Shown here: positions 1 to 7,893 of the stretch, piece by piece
Numbering within the stretch: the first letter of the stretch is position 1
Layout of the letters: every line of letters begins with the position of its first letter
Assembly: GCA_000697335.1 (NCBI GenBank)
Contig: JNEM01012133.1
Location: 1 to 14,329 of the forward strand
Origin: Conidiobolus incongruus B7586
Taxonomy: Eukaryota > Entomophthoromycota > Entomophthoromycetes > Entomophthorales > Conidiobolaceae
Direction: 5' to 3'
Length of the DNA: 14,329 nucleotides
Position numbers and translations under genes: made by a program
Notes under the pieces: generated by a model
The model's database searches: none
What the model saw: the letters and a program-made list of their open reading frames with translations, nothing else
What the model was told of the DNA's origin: nothing

Positions 1-2347
1 AAATATATTAATTTTTTAGAAATAATAATTTCTTGAGATTGAATTTAATTTAAAATTATTTTATAATTAATATGAATTTTAATAAATTTTATTAATAAAC
101 AATTGAATTATTATTAAAATATTTTAAAAATATTAATATAATAATAATAATTTTATATATTCATAAATATATAGCTGGAGAACTGTAATAAAAAAAGGAT
201 AACATATTTTTTTATAAAATTCATAATCTTTAATAATCTTATTTTTAAAATACTAGGAAATTTTCAAATTATTTTAATTAAATATTATATCATATAATTC
301 AGTATTATAAAAAATAAAAGAATATCTCAGAAAAGTTAATATTTGATTATTATTTAATATAGTTGCTAAGCTCACTAATATATATGAATAACAATAAATT
401 ATTTCAATAAATAGTATTGTCAATATTTTTAAGTATATGAAAGTTTATATGAATCAAATTGGTAAACAAATAAAAATATCATTAATTACCAAATTAATCT
501 TGAAATCAAAAATCAAAAATGATATTTAATGGAATAAATATTAAAATGATTGACATAATGAAATTAATTAAAGTTACTTTATATCGATATATTTGATTTA
601 ATATGTATGCATTTCTATATTTATTTTATTATTTATTCATGATACGAAAAATAACTATCATATTGTAAAGCAGAATTTAATTTGGAAATACAAGTTGCAA
701 AATATATAAATTAATTATTGATTGTAAACCATGAGGGTTATATTTTATTAAAAATATAAACATTGATATATTGTATTCTTATTTGGTATATTGATTAAAT
801 TATAATTAAATCATTTGCGTTTGATAGCTTGGATCGTCCTTGAAAATGTATCCCAGTTAGATATTGGTCATTATCAAAAATGAATTATTTTGAACAAATA
901 TTAAATATATACTATGATATTATATAGAACTAAGTTGATATTATTACTAGCAGAGTCACTATTCTGGCCTGTATCTTTCATCAATAGAAAAAGATCATCC
1001 TCTATAACCACAATATATATTGCAATTATAATCAGATTTTTCCTAAATAAACAATAGTTAGTTGATTCAATTATTTAATAAATTCTGTAGAAAAATGATA
1101 GCCTAAATTAAACTCTCTAAAAATGGGGGAATGAAAATCAATATTAGTAAATATAAAAATGAGTGAAATATATAGAATTAATAAATCTAGAATAACTTCA
1201 TTTTCCAAAAAATTATAATCCAGAATAATAATATATAATTCTAGATTTTGGATGTTCATAAACTTAAACATATGCATCATTAGCGGGGCAATTTAAAAAT
1301 TAATCTATTTTGAATTTTGAAAAAAAATTAAACCGAATGACTAATACAATGTGTATATTTTTATTCTTTTAGTACTCGTATTAAATTGATAATATTGAAC
1401 AAATTGATTATAAAACGTTAAAAATATTCTATATTTCTGTGAAATTTATATTAAAGGGTATTTGTGTGATAATATATCATATCTATTGATTTAATGACTA
1501 TATGTTAAATAGCTAGTATAATAAATACCGAGAAATGGTGTATTTTTTAAAGATGAGGTTAACCAAGTTTTGTTTTGGGTTTATAGGTTTTAACTTCTTC
1601 TACAATTGTAATTCCGATTCACTATCTATTATGAAATATTTTTCCATAAATGAAATATATTTTCTTCCAATAGAATTAGACAAACAATTCTGCATTGGCA
1701 AAGCTTTGCCTATGCAAGTGTGTTATTTATGTATTGCCGAATTTTATAATCAGTATTAGAATTATTTATCAAATAATACATATTAATAATTTAATATGTT
1801 ATATAGTAAGTAATTTATCAATATAACTTTTTTTACATTTTTTATAAATGTTACTGCTAGATGATTATAGTAAGATATGAAAAAAATTAATATTAGTTTG
1901 CATAATAATGGATGGACCTGTGTGACCTTTTTTGCCTAAAATCATAAACATTATAATAACATTATATTAGATCGTGCCGCATACACTCAAGTATTCACTT
2001 AATTGAAATCAATGGATACATATCTCAGGAAATATAAGTACTGTTAGGTTGAAAGTAACTAAGGTTGACATCATTTGGTAATTGGTATTCCATTTCAATA
2101 TATTAAGTGAGGAAATAGAGTATCGAGCATGATTTAATAAAATATAATTATTTAGTCATAGAAAAAATTCATGGAATATATTTTCATAAAACAAATAAAT
2201 AATAGACATTAAATTGAGTAATTAAAGGTATAATAGAGATATTATGAAAAATTTAATAAATTTTCACATTAGTATAATAATATTTGTAAATAGAAATAAG
2301 CATTTAATATTTTCATTAATAATGTACAATTAAACAGATTTGGTTAT
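1..2347. other. A+T-rich spacer without a supportable gene
   Basis: This stretch is almost entirely A and T with short runs of both. The longest open frames (about 70 codons, at 1071-1280 on the minus strand and 1535-1759 on the plus strand) are of a length expected by chance at this composition and give low-complexity, Ile/Phe/Tyr/Asn-rich peptides. No splice-supported gene, tRNA or family-level match was seen. The patches at about 830-1010 and 1900-2110 are slightly richer in G+C and could be old relics. A near-perfect palindrome lies at 1691-1716 and is listed separately. Confidence 0.6.
1691..1716. repeat. 26-base near-perfect palindrome
   Basis: The centre is the perfect 14-base palindrome GGCAAAGCTTTGCC. 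It is flanked by TGCAT on the left and ATGCA on the right, with one mismatched base pair (T opposite T) between core and flank. It is one of the most G+C-rich words in the first 2.3 kb, so it stands out from its surroundings. It could be a dimeric protein binding site, the core of a small foldback element, or chance. Nothing nearby decides between these. Confidence 0.6.
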
Positions 2348-2432
2348 TTATAAGTTGAAGTAATTTTGATAGATAGTGGTGAAAAAAGATGGATAAGCCG
2401 ATTTGTTCCGAGACACGGTATTGAAGAATCTA

Positions 2433-2446
2433 ATTGGAGTGATTGG
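2433..2446 (-). promoter_or_regulatory. Pair of inverted CCAAT boxes upstream of the RNR gene
   Basis: ATTGG (CCAAT on the minus strand) occurs at 2433-2437 and again at 2442-2446, nine bases apart. A forward CCAAT lies at 2557-2561 and another ATTGG at 2692-2696. CCAAT is the binding site of the HAP/NF-Y complex in fungi and animals. Four copies within 270 bases upstream of one start codon suggest a promoter, but the pentamer is short and single copies mean little. Confidence 0.35.
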
Positions 2447-2716
2447 GTAATTCGAAATTCCCATAATTTCACCATAAAAAATTTTATTACACCACAATTA
2501 TTTAATTAAACTCCCAAATCCAAAATATTAAATTCAAAAGATTTTTAATTAATTATCCAATCAATCAAAAAACTTTCTTCGTCTTATTTTTCCTTCTTAA
2601 TTAGGTAATTCGTTTTTTTCGTTGTTTCAATTGAAATTGAAATTGATTGACACGAACCTTTCATAGTTTTTTCCCATCATTCTCTCAATTGATTGGTCCA
2701 TTTCCACTTCCTACTG

Positions 2717-2722
2717 ACGCGT
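2717..2722. promoter_or_regulatory. ACGCGT MluI cell-cycle box (MCB) upstream of the RNR gene
   Basis: A perfect ACGCGT lies about 177 bases before the ribonucleotide reductase start codon. In fungi this hexamer is the MBF (Mbp1/Swi6-type, APSES-domain) binding site that drives G1/S expression of DNA-synthesis genes, including ribonucleotide reductase genes. CGCG words are rare in this A+T-rich spacer, yet this region also holds TCGCGT at 2761-2766 and 2854-2859. Binding and cell-cycle control are inferred from known fungal examples. Confidence 0.6.
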
Positions 2723-2760
2723 TAGTTTATCCATAACACGCTCATTATAGAAATTCTTTT

Positions 2761-2766
2761 TCGCGT
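2761..2766 (+). promoter_or_regulatory. TCGCGT, MCB/E2F-like site
   Basis: TCGCGT sits in a T-run (TTTTTCGCGTTTT), about 135 bases before the reductase start codon. It matches five of six bases of the MCB and resembles an E2F half-site. It is supported mainly by lying 38 bases from the perfect ACGCGT. Confidence 0.35.
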
Positions 2767-2853
2767 TTTATTTAATTTTTTATATTTGTTCTCTCGTTTA
2801 ATTTATCAATTAATATTTAAACAACACGAAATCCTAGAATTATACTCATAAAA

Positions 2854-2859
2854 TCGCGT
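2854..2859 (+). promoter_or_regulatory. Second TCGCGT, probably in the RNR 5' leader
   Basis: The same TCGCGT word occurs 40 bases before the start codon. It may lie in the untranslated leader rather than the promoter. It is listed because it completes a cluster of three CGCG-centred words within 143 bases. Confidence 0.25.
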
Positions 2860-2898
2860 TTCTAGTTTTATCTTCTTATCTGATTTATATTGATTAAA

Positions 2899-3942
2899 AT
2901 GGCTGATCTTCTTCCCCCTATGATTGACCCTGCCAATGACGACAAGCTTCTCGCTCTTGAGAAGGAAGAACCTCTTCTTCAAGAAAACCCCAATAGATTC
3001 GTCCTCTTCCCTATTCAATACAATGACATCTGGGCTATGTACAAAAAGGCTGTTGCTTCTTTTTGGACCTGTGAAGAAGTTGATCTCTCTAAGGATATGA
3101 ACCACTGGAATACTTTGAACGACGGTGAGAAACACTTTATTAGTCACATATTAGCTTTCTTTGCCGCTTCTGACGGTATTGTCAACGAAAATCTCGTTGA
3201 ACGCTTCAGCAATGACGTTCAAATCCCTGAAGCTCGCTGCTTCTACGGGTTTCAGATTATGATCGAGAACATTCATTCCGAAATGTACTCTCTTTTGATT
3301 GATACCTATATCAAAGATCCTGCTCAACGCGATCATCTTTTTAACGCAATTGAAACCATTCCTTGTATCAAGCGCAAAGCCGATTGGGCTCTCCGTTGGA
3401 TTAGCGACAAAAAGGTCTCCTTCGCTGAACGCCTTCTTGCCTTTGCTGCCGTCGAAGGTATTTTCTTCTCTGGTGCCTTCGCCTCTATCTTCTGGTTGAA
3501 GAAACGTGGTAAGATGCCCGGTTTGACTTTCTCCAACGAACTCATTAGTCGTGACGAAGGCCTCCATTGTGATTTTGCTTGTCTATTGTTCAAGCACCTC
3601 AAGAACAAGCCCTCCCAACAAAGAATCTACCAAATCATCACCGAAGCTGTTTCCATCGAACAAGAGTTCTTGAGTGACGCTCTTCCCGTCTCTCTCATTG
3701 GTATGAACTCTACATTGATGGGACAATATATCGAATACGTTGCCGATCGTCTTTTGGTCGCCCTCGACTGTGACAAGTATTATAACGCCGAAAATCCCTT
3801 CGACTTCATGGAATTGATTTCTATGCAGGGCAAGACCAATTTCTTCGAAAAGAAGGTTGGTGAATACCAGAGATCTGGTGTTATGGCCTCCCTCAAGCGC
3901 GAAACCACTGCCAACGTCTTCACTTTAGACGCCGACTTCTAA
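2899..3942 (+). CDS. RNR2: Ribonucleoside-diphosphate reductase small subunit (class Ia, R2)
   Basis: This 347-residue protein is the radical-bearing subunit of the enzyme that reduces NDPs to dNDPs. The full set of diiron ligands is visible: D92, E123, H126, E186, E220 and H223. The radical tyrosine is Y130, and W56, D219 and Y323 of the radical-transfer path are in place. The protein ends in FTLDADF, the tail that docks on the large subunit. All these residues sit 47 positions before their mouse R2 equivalents, so the catalytic core is complete. The N-terminus is short (family usually about 390-410 residues), close in length to animal p53R2. The start is the ATG at 2899 (A at -3, G at +4); the frame runs three codons further upstream only to a TTG. 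The gene has no intron and is rich in C-ending codons, unlike its neighbours, which suggests high expression. The promoter carries an MCB. Paralogue status (catalytic versus Rnr4-like) is settled by the intact ligands: this is a catalytic form. Confidence 0.97.
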   Translation: MADLLPPMIDPANDDKLLALEKEEPLLQENPNRFVLFPIQYNDIWAMYKKAVASFWTCEEVDLSKDMNHWNTLNDGEKHFISHILAFFAASDGIVNENLVERFSNDVQIPEARCFYGFQIMIENIHSEMYSLLIDTYIKDPAQRDHLFNAIETIPCIKRKADWALRWISDKKVSFAERLLAFAAVEGIFFSGAFASIFWLKKRGKMPGLTFSNELISRDEGLHCDFACLLFKHLKNKPSQQRIYQIITEAVSIEQEFLSDALPVSLIGMNSTLMGQYIEYVADRLLVALDCDKYYNAENPFDFMELISMQGKTNFFEKKVGEYQRSGVMASLKRETTANVFTLDADF

Positions 3943-4030
3943 TTTTAATTCTTTTAATTCTCCACCAATATTTTTATTTTCCCAATTCCTCGTGATTTCT
4001 TGGGCTGTATTTAGTAGTATAAATTAACAT

Positions 4031-4036
4031 AATAAA
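4031..4036 (+). terminator. AATAAA poly(A) signal candidate of the RNR gene
   Basis: AATAAA occurs 88 bases after the reductase stop codon, a normal distance for a fungal 3' UTR. The hexamer is frequent by chance in DNA this rich in A and T, so position is the only support. Confidence 0.35.
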
Positions 4037-4146
4037 TCATATAATATATATATATTTAATAATTCCTTTATTCAATATAAATAACTTATTACTTAATAGA
4101 ACATATGATCATGTTTTCATATACATTACTTCGTTAATATGATTAA

Positions 4147-4190
4147 TTTAATTTATCCGATTACTACTTTTCTTTATCAGATAAATTAAA
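4147..4190. repeat. 11-base perfect inverted repeat
   Basis: TTTAATTTATC at 4147-4157 is exactly complementary to GATAAATTAAA at 4180-4190, with a 22-base spacer. A related TTTATCAGATA word occurs near 4174 and again near 4306. The arms are A+T-rich, so chance is possible. No target-site duplication or transposon end was recognised. Confidence 0.4.
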
Positions 4191-5014
4191 CCTTTAATCT
4201 TCAGAAAATATTAGTCTATATAAATCGAGATAACTTACTTGATCTTTGGTTAACTTTACAACAAATTGTTTTAATTAATCCGATAATTTCAAAAAATTTG
4301 AGTTTTATCAGATATTTTTATGATTAATTTTCCAACTGAAATGGTTATAAATAAACTTGATTAATGATCAATATCTTGAATTTCTTTTAATTTGATTGCT
4401 AATGGCATATATAATAAGATTTTATGATAAATAGATTGAAACATTATATAATAATTAGTTTACATTATAATATATAATAAAATATAAAACTACTATTTAA
4501 TAAGTTCTTAAAATAACCTTTTTTTAAGAACCTTAAGCAATTTAGGAATAATTTATAAAACCAAAAATTCGGCAAAAATATAGTTTAATAATTGAATGCT
4601 TTGAATATTTATATATCATACAAACTTTATTATTTATTTATGCTTATTGATAATACTCAACTGTTTTTAAAATAATGCTTCGTACTGAATTATCGACTAT
4701 TATAGATATGATTTCATCAATCTATTGGAACTCTTAACTTGATTAGTAATAAGCTTGTTCAATTTAATCTAGGACGAAATTTTTCAAAATAAATTTTTTC
4801 CTTAATTAAAAATATCAAAATTGCATAAAACTACAATAAATTAAAAGTTTCCAAATTAATTCATAACCGATCTAAATATAAATCATTTTTGCATCAGTTC
4901 AAGTTCTTAAACAAATTTATGCAATGTAAATATCAATTGAATCGAATTAATGTTCAAAAAAGAATTAACTTATTAGCGCTTTTTTATAATTAATAGACTA
5001 TATTTTTTATTAAA

Positions 5015-6079
5015 ATGTTAGCAAGCGATTTTGAACCTTTAAATACCAAATCAATTTCAAAATTATGCTTTGGAGCAGCTCCTTTAGGCGGTGTTTATGG
5101 GGATATGAATCAAGAGATCGCTAATTACACTGTTTCTGAAGCGTTAAAATTAGGTATAACTTTATTAAATCAATTTCTTTAGTATTACTAATCGTTGTTA
5201 GGTATTAATTTATTTGATACCTCTCCATACTATGGCGACAGTGAAGAAGTACTTGGTAAAGCATTAATTAATTGTGGAGATCAATTTGTGAGAGATGAGT
5301 ATATGATCTCGACGAAAGTAGGAAGATATGGTTTAAACGAATTTGACTATTCTTCAGCTACTGTAGAGAGATCTGTTATAAATAGCTTAAATCTGTTAAA
5401 CACAACTTATTTAGATATCGTTTACTGCCACGATGTGGAATTTGTGGCATTATCAGATGTAATTGATAGTGCTTTACCCAAGTTATTTGAATTAAAAGTA
5501 ATTAAACATTCATTTTATTGTATGGCGATATACTTATTATTATATTAGAAACAGGGAAAAATTAGATACGTTGGTATTAGTGGTTATCCACTTCATTTAC
5601 TAAAGCAAATAGCTCAAATCATGTATCAGAGAGGCACTCCACTAGATGCGATTATGACATATTGCCACTATAATCTACAAAACACATCTTTAGTTGACGA
5701 TCATGTTATTGATCAATTTCATGAATTTGGTGTTAAACTAGTTTTTAACGCGTCTCCTTTATGTATGGGATTACTGAGCCCAAAATATCCCGATTGGCAT
5801 CCTGCCCCACCTGAGCTCAAGCAATTGGCTCAGAAATGTGTCTCTCTCTGTACTGATAATGATACCAGCCTTCCTAAAATATCCACTCAGTTTGCTCTCA
5901 ACTGCCCAAGTCCATATCTTACAGCCACAGTTATTGGTTGTTCTTCGCCAGATCAAGTCAGACAAGGCATTAAATGTCTTCAACAGGTGGATAAGGGCTT
6001 CAATAGTTCATTAGCTAAACAATGTCAAAATATCCTCAAGCCATATAGAAATTATAGTTGGCCATCACCACCTGAATAG
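5015..6079 (+). CDS. ARA2: Aldo-keto reductase, L-galactose / D-arabinose 1-dehydrogenase group
   Basis: Three exons (5015-5153, 5202-5497, 5549-6079) encode 321 residues, normal for the family. It is an NAD(P)-dependent oxidoreductase with a TIM-barrel fold, probably cytosolic. The aldo-keto tetrad is visible: D52 and Y57 in FDTSPYYG, K85 in STKVG and H123 in YCHD. Similarity to plant L-galactose dehydrogenase and fungal Ara2 runs the whole length: GKIRYVGISGYP (148-159), YCHY (183-186), ASPLCMGLL (213-221), DWHPAPPELK (227-236), the cofactor-side VIGCSSPDQV (273-282) and the terminal NYSWPSPP. Plant members oxidise L-galactose to its lactone for ascorbate. Fungal Ara2 oxidises D-arabinose for erythroascorbate, the likelier role if the host is a fungus. 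Exon joins restore family motifs on both sides. The codons are A/T-rich, so expression is probably modest. It converges on the small gene at 6181-6522, with 101 bases between stop codons. Substrate and symbol are inferred from the family. Confidence 0.9.
5154..5201 (+). other. Intron 1 of the aldo-keto reductase gene (48 bases)
   Basis: The donor is GTATAA, the branch site TACTAAT (5186-5192) and the acceptor TTAG. The branch A is about 10 bases before the end. Splicing is phase 1 and joins ...ALKLG to INLFDTSPYYG, exactly the conserved family motif, so the boundaries are secure. Confidence 0.9.
5498..5548 (+). other. Intron 2 of the aldo-keto reductase gene (51 bases)
   Basis: The donor is GTAATT and the acceptor ATTAG; the best branch candidate, TACTTAT (5531-5537), is weaker than in intron 1. 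Phase 0 splicing gives FELK-KQGKIRYVGIS, matching family members. An alternative acceptor six bases further on (AACAG) would drop two residues (KQ) and keep the frame, so either site is possible. Confidence 0.82.
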
Positions 6080-6135
6080 ATACATATACTATACATAATG
6101 ACTATCCAAAATATAAAATATTGTAAATAATTAAT

Positions 6136-6141
6136 TTTATT
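6136..6141 (-). terminator. AATAAA poly(A) signal candidate of the minus-strand small gene
   Basis: AATAAA on the minus strand lies about 40 bases past the stop codon of the gene at 6181-6522, inside the 101-base gap shared with the convergent aldo-keto reductase gene. Its transcript end may therefore overlap that gene's 3' UTR. Confidence 0.35.
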
Positions 6142-6180
6142 TATTAAATAGATAGTATAATATAAATAATGATAAATAAT

Positions 6181-6522
6181 TTAATGTTGATAACTATACT
6201 CTTCGGACTCTGGATTAAAATTAATATCATATAAATCGTAATTCTTAAAATAACTTAGATAACTTGGTTGCACTTGATCTACATTGGGCAAGTTATTGAC
6301 CCCTGCCGCCTTCAACTTTTTGGTAGGCTTAATTTCAGCTTTTATCGGATTTATTTCATCTTCCTTGGCTTCGCGACAGAGCAATGTATTGAATAAACAT
6401 TTGTCTAACCCCAAAAATCTTCGATCCAATTGAACTGAGCTTTCATCAAGTTCTCTAAGTGTAAATGGTATACAACAAATTAAGTGAATGAATATTAGAT
6501 GAATGAATAAATAAGTTAGCAT
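6181..6522 (-). CDS. Small probable secreted protein of unknown family
   Basis: One exon encodes 113 residues. The first 20 or so are strongly hydrophobic (MLTYLFIHLIFIHLICC, then IPF) and read as a secretion signal; a single membrane anchor is the alternative. The predicted mature part of about 93 residues is polar and mixed-charge. It has two cysteines (C42, C49) that could pair, a Lys-rich middle (KPTKKLK near 65-71) and a Tyr-rich acidic end. I recognise no domain. The ATG at 6520-6522 is used because the frame upstream reaches only a TTG 12 codons earlier, and because a TATA box lies 53-62 bases before this ATG, leaving room for a short leader. A chance frame of this length would be uncommon but not excluded. 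The signal, TATA box and poly(A) word together favour a real gene. Size and signal resemble fungal secreted effectors, but nothing shows such a role. Confidence 0.6.
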   Translation of the reverse strand: MLTYLFIHLIFIHLICCIPFTLRELDESSVQLDRRFLGLDKCLFNTLLCREAKEDEINPIKAEIKPTKKLKAAGVNNLPNVDQVQPSYLSYFKNYDLYDINFNPESEEYSYQH

Positions 6523-6574
6523 TGCTATGAATAAGTTATAAAAGTTTATGATGCTCAAAGCTGAACACTATCCA

Positions 6575-6584
6575 TTTATATATA
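6575..6584 (-). promoter_or_regulatory. TATA box of the small secreted-protein gene
   Basis: TATATATAAA on the minus strand begins 62 bases before the ATG of the gene at 6181-6522. With initiation 25-30 bases downstream, the leader would be about 25-30 bases. TATA-like words are common in this DNA, so the spacing is the main support. Confidence 0.45.
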
Positions 6585-7893
6585 CCCTTATTTTATCTAA
6601 ACAACATAAAATTTGGTTTGTTATAAATTATCTATAAATTAACAAATTCACGTGGTAAATTTATTTAGTTTGTTTTGAATGATAAAGCAATGGAATTTAA
6701 ATTGACCAAAAGATTAATAACTAATCATATTTTAATAATACCATAAAAGATAGGTTAAATCTATTGTTTTTAAATGGAGATTGTAAAATAAAATATATTT
6801 ATCTATATGTAATAAATAAAATACCCTTCAAAATATTTTTTTACTATTGAAATATAGAACTATATATTATATACATTTTGATAATAGCAATAATATCAAA
6901 ACATTTTATATTTATATTTAATGTACGTTTGCCTAATTTACAAAATTCAAGCTCATAATGTATGTCTATTATACTACAGTATATAACCCTATTGGGTATA
7001 AATGTGATCTATTCATTGATATACTAGAGATTCTAACATATTCACTAAATAGTACCCTCTGTTATACATTAATTCAATCTAATTATATTTTAAATTTAGT
7101 CTTCTGAATTTAATAATTGGTAATTAAAAAAGCAATTAAAAGTGCGTATTAATAAACTGGATAGGCTTCAATTAATTAAAAAAAATTGATGAGAAAGAAA
7201 TTATCAAATTAGTTCCAAATATAACATCATTCAGGTATTTTTCCACTTTAATGATTGGTGAATATGAATGTATTGCACAGGTGTAATGTCGATCCATTCC
7301 TCAATCAAAAAAATGGGTGTTGTTCATATCATTTCTTGAAATCAGTAAATAGTGTATGGGAATTTGAATTTGGTGTAATTAAATGACTGGTCAATTTAGC
7401 AAATTGAGATCTTGGAATGGTGGATAGCATTCAAAAATAAAGATTTAAATAATAAAAATATAATATTGTCAGATAAAATGGGTAGTTTTTAATAGGTATG
7501 AGAAATGTGTTGGTGAAATAAAATACAAGGAAAAACAGTTTGAGTTAGGTTTTGGATATGGTTCCAGTTCCACAATAGGAGTGAGTTGAATGAATGCTTC
7601 TGCAGCCATCAATGTTAAATGGCGGAATTTCATATAACTAGTATACGATAAGGAAGTCGTGATCAGGGTTCAAGTCGATATATCTAATCAATATGAAAAA
7701 AAAATGATAGAAATAGAAATATGTGATGTAATAAATGTGGTTTGGTTTGTTTTGATCAAGGGTTTTTATAGACAATGAGATATTATTTTAGGTACATACT
7801 AATTAAATACATAGGAATGAATTGGGCAAGGCGTCGGATTTTAAATGCGAAAATTGAATGCTATATATCAGAAGAGATTAACAATGGTGTTAG
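6585..7893. other. Spacer; 3' side of the HARE-HTH gene
   Basis: 6585-7150 is plain A+T-rich DNA. From 7150 to 7893 the composition is more balanced and should include the 3' UTR of the HARE-HTH gene. A 54-codon frame on the minus strand (7469-7633, ATG to TGA) has fairly ordinary codon use, and a plus-strand frame begins at the ATG at 7817, behind an acceptor-like TACTAAT...CATAG (7797-7814). Both are within the length expected by chance and are not called as genes. Confidence 0.5.

Larger units (their letters stand above)
3943..5014. other. A+T-rich spacer between RNR and aldo-keto reductase genes
   Basis: No gene is supportable here. The first 100 bases should be the reductase 3' UTR. The rest should hold the aldo-keto reductase promoter, but TATA-like words are uninformative at this composition. 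AGCGCT at 4975-4980, 35 bases before the start codon at 5015, is the only G+C-rich word close to that gene. An 11-base inverted repeat lies at 4147-4190. Confidence 0.6.

Noticed and set aside
1071-1280. 69-codon minus-strand ATG frame
   Set aside because: Low-complexity Ile/Leu/Phe/Asn peptide; frames of this length are expected by chance at this composition.
1535-1759. 74-codon plus-strand ATG frame containing several cysteines
   Set aside because: The length is within chance expectation and no signal, splice or family support was seen; only the palindrome inside it is reported.
2806-3608. Open frames on the minus strand and in other plus frames across the RNR gene
   Set aside because: They are shadows of the strongly biased reductase coding sequence; the peptides have no family character and the true frame is certain.
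5771-5983. 70-codon minus-strand frame inside the aldo-keto reductase gene
   Set aside because: It lies entirely within the conserved third exon and is a shadow of it.
6523-6558. Upstream extension of the small secreted protein to a TTG codon at 6558
   Set aside because: TTG is not a normal eukaryotic start; the first ATG at 6522 fits the TATA spacing and still begins with a full signal sequence.
6983-7000. Small hairpin ACCC-TATT-GGGT
   Set aside because: A four-base stem is too short to mean anything in this DNA.
7618-7680. tRNA-like words (TGGCGGAATT, then GGTTCAAGTC about 45 bases on)
   Set aside because: They resemble A and B boxes, but the T-arm and acceptor stem do not pair.
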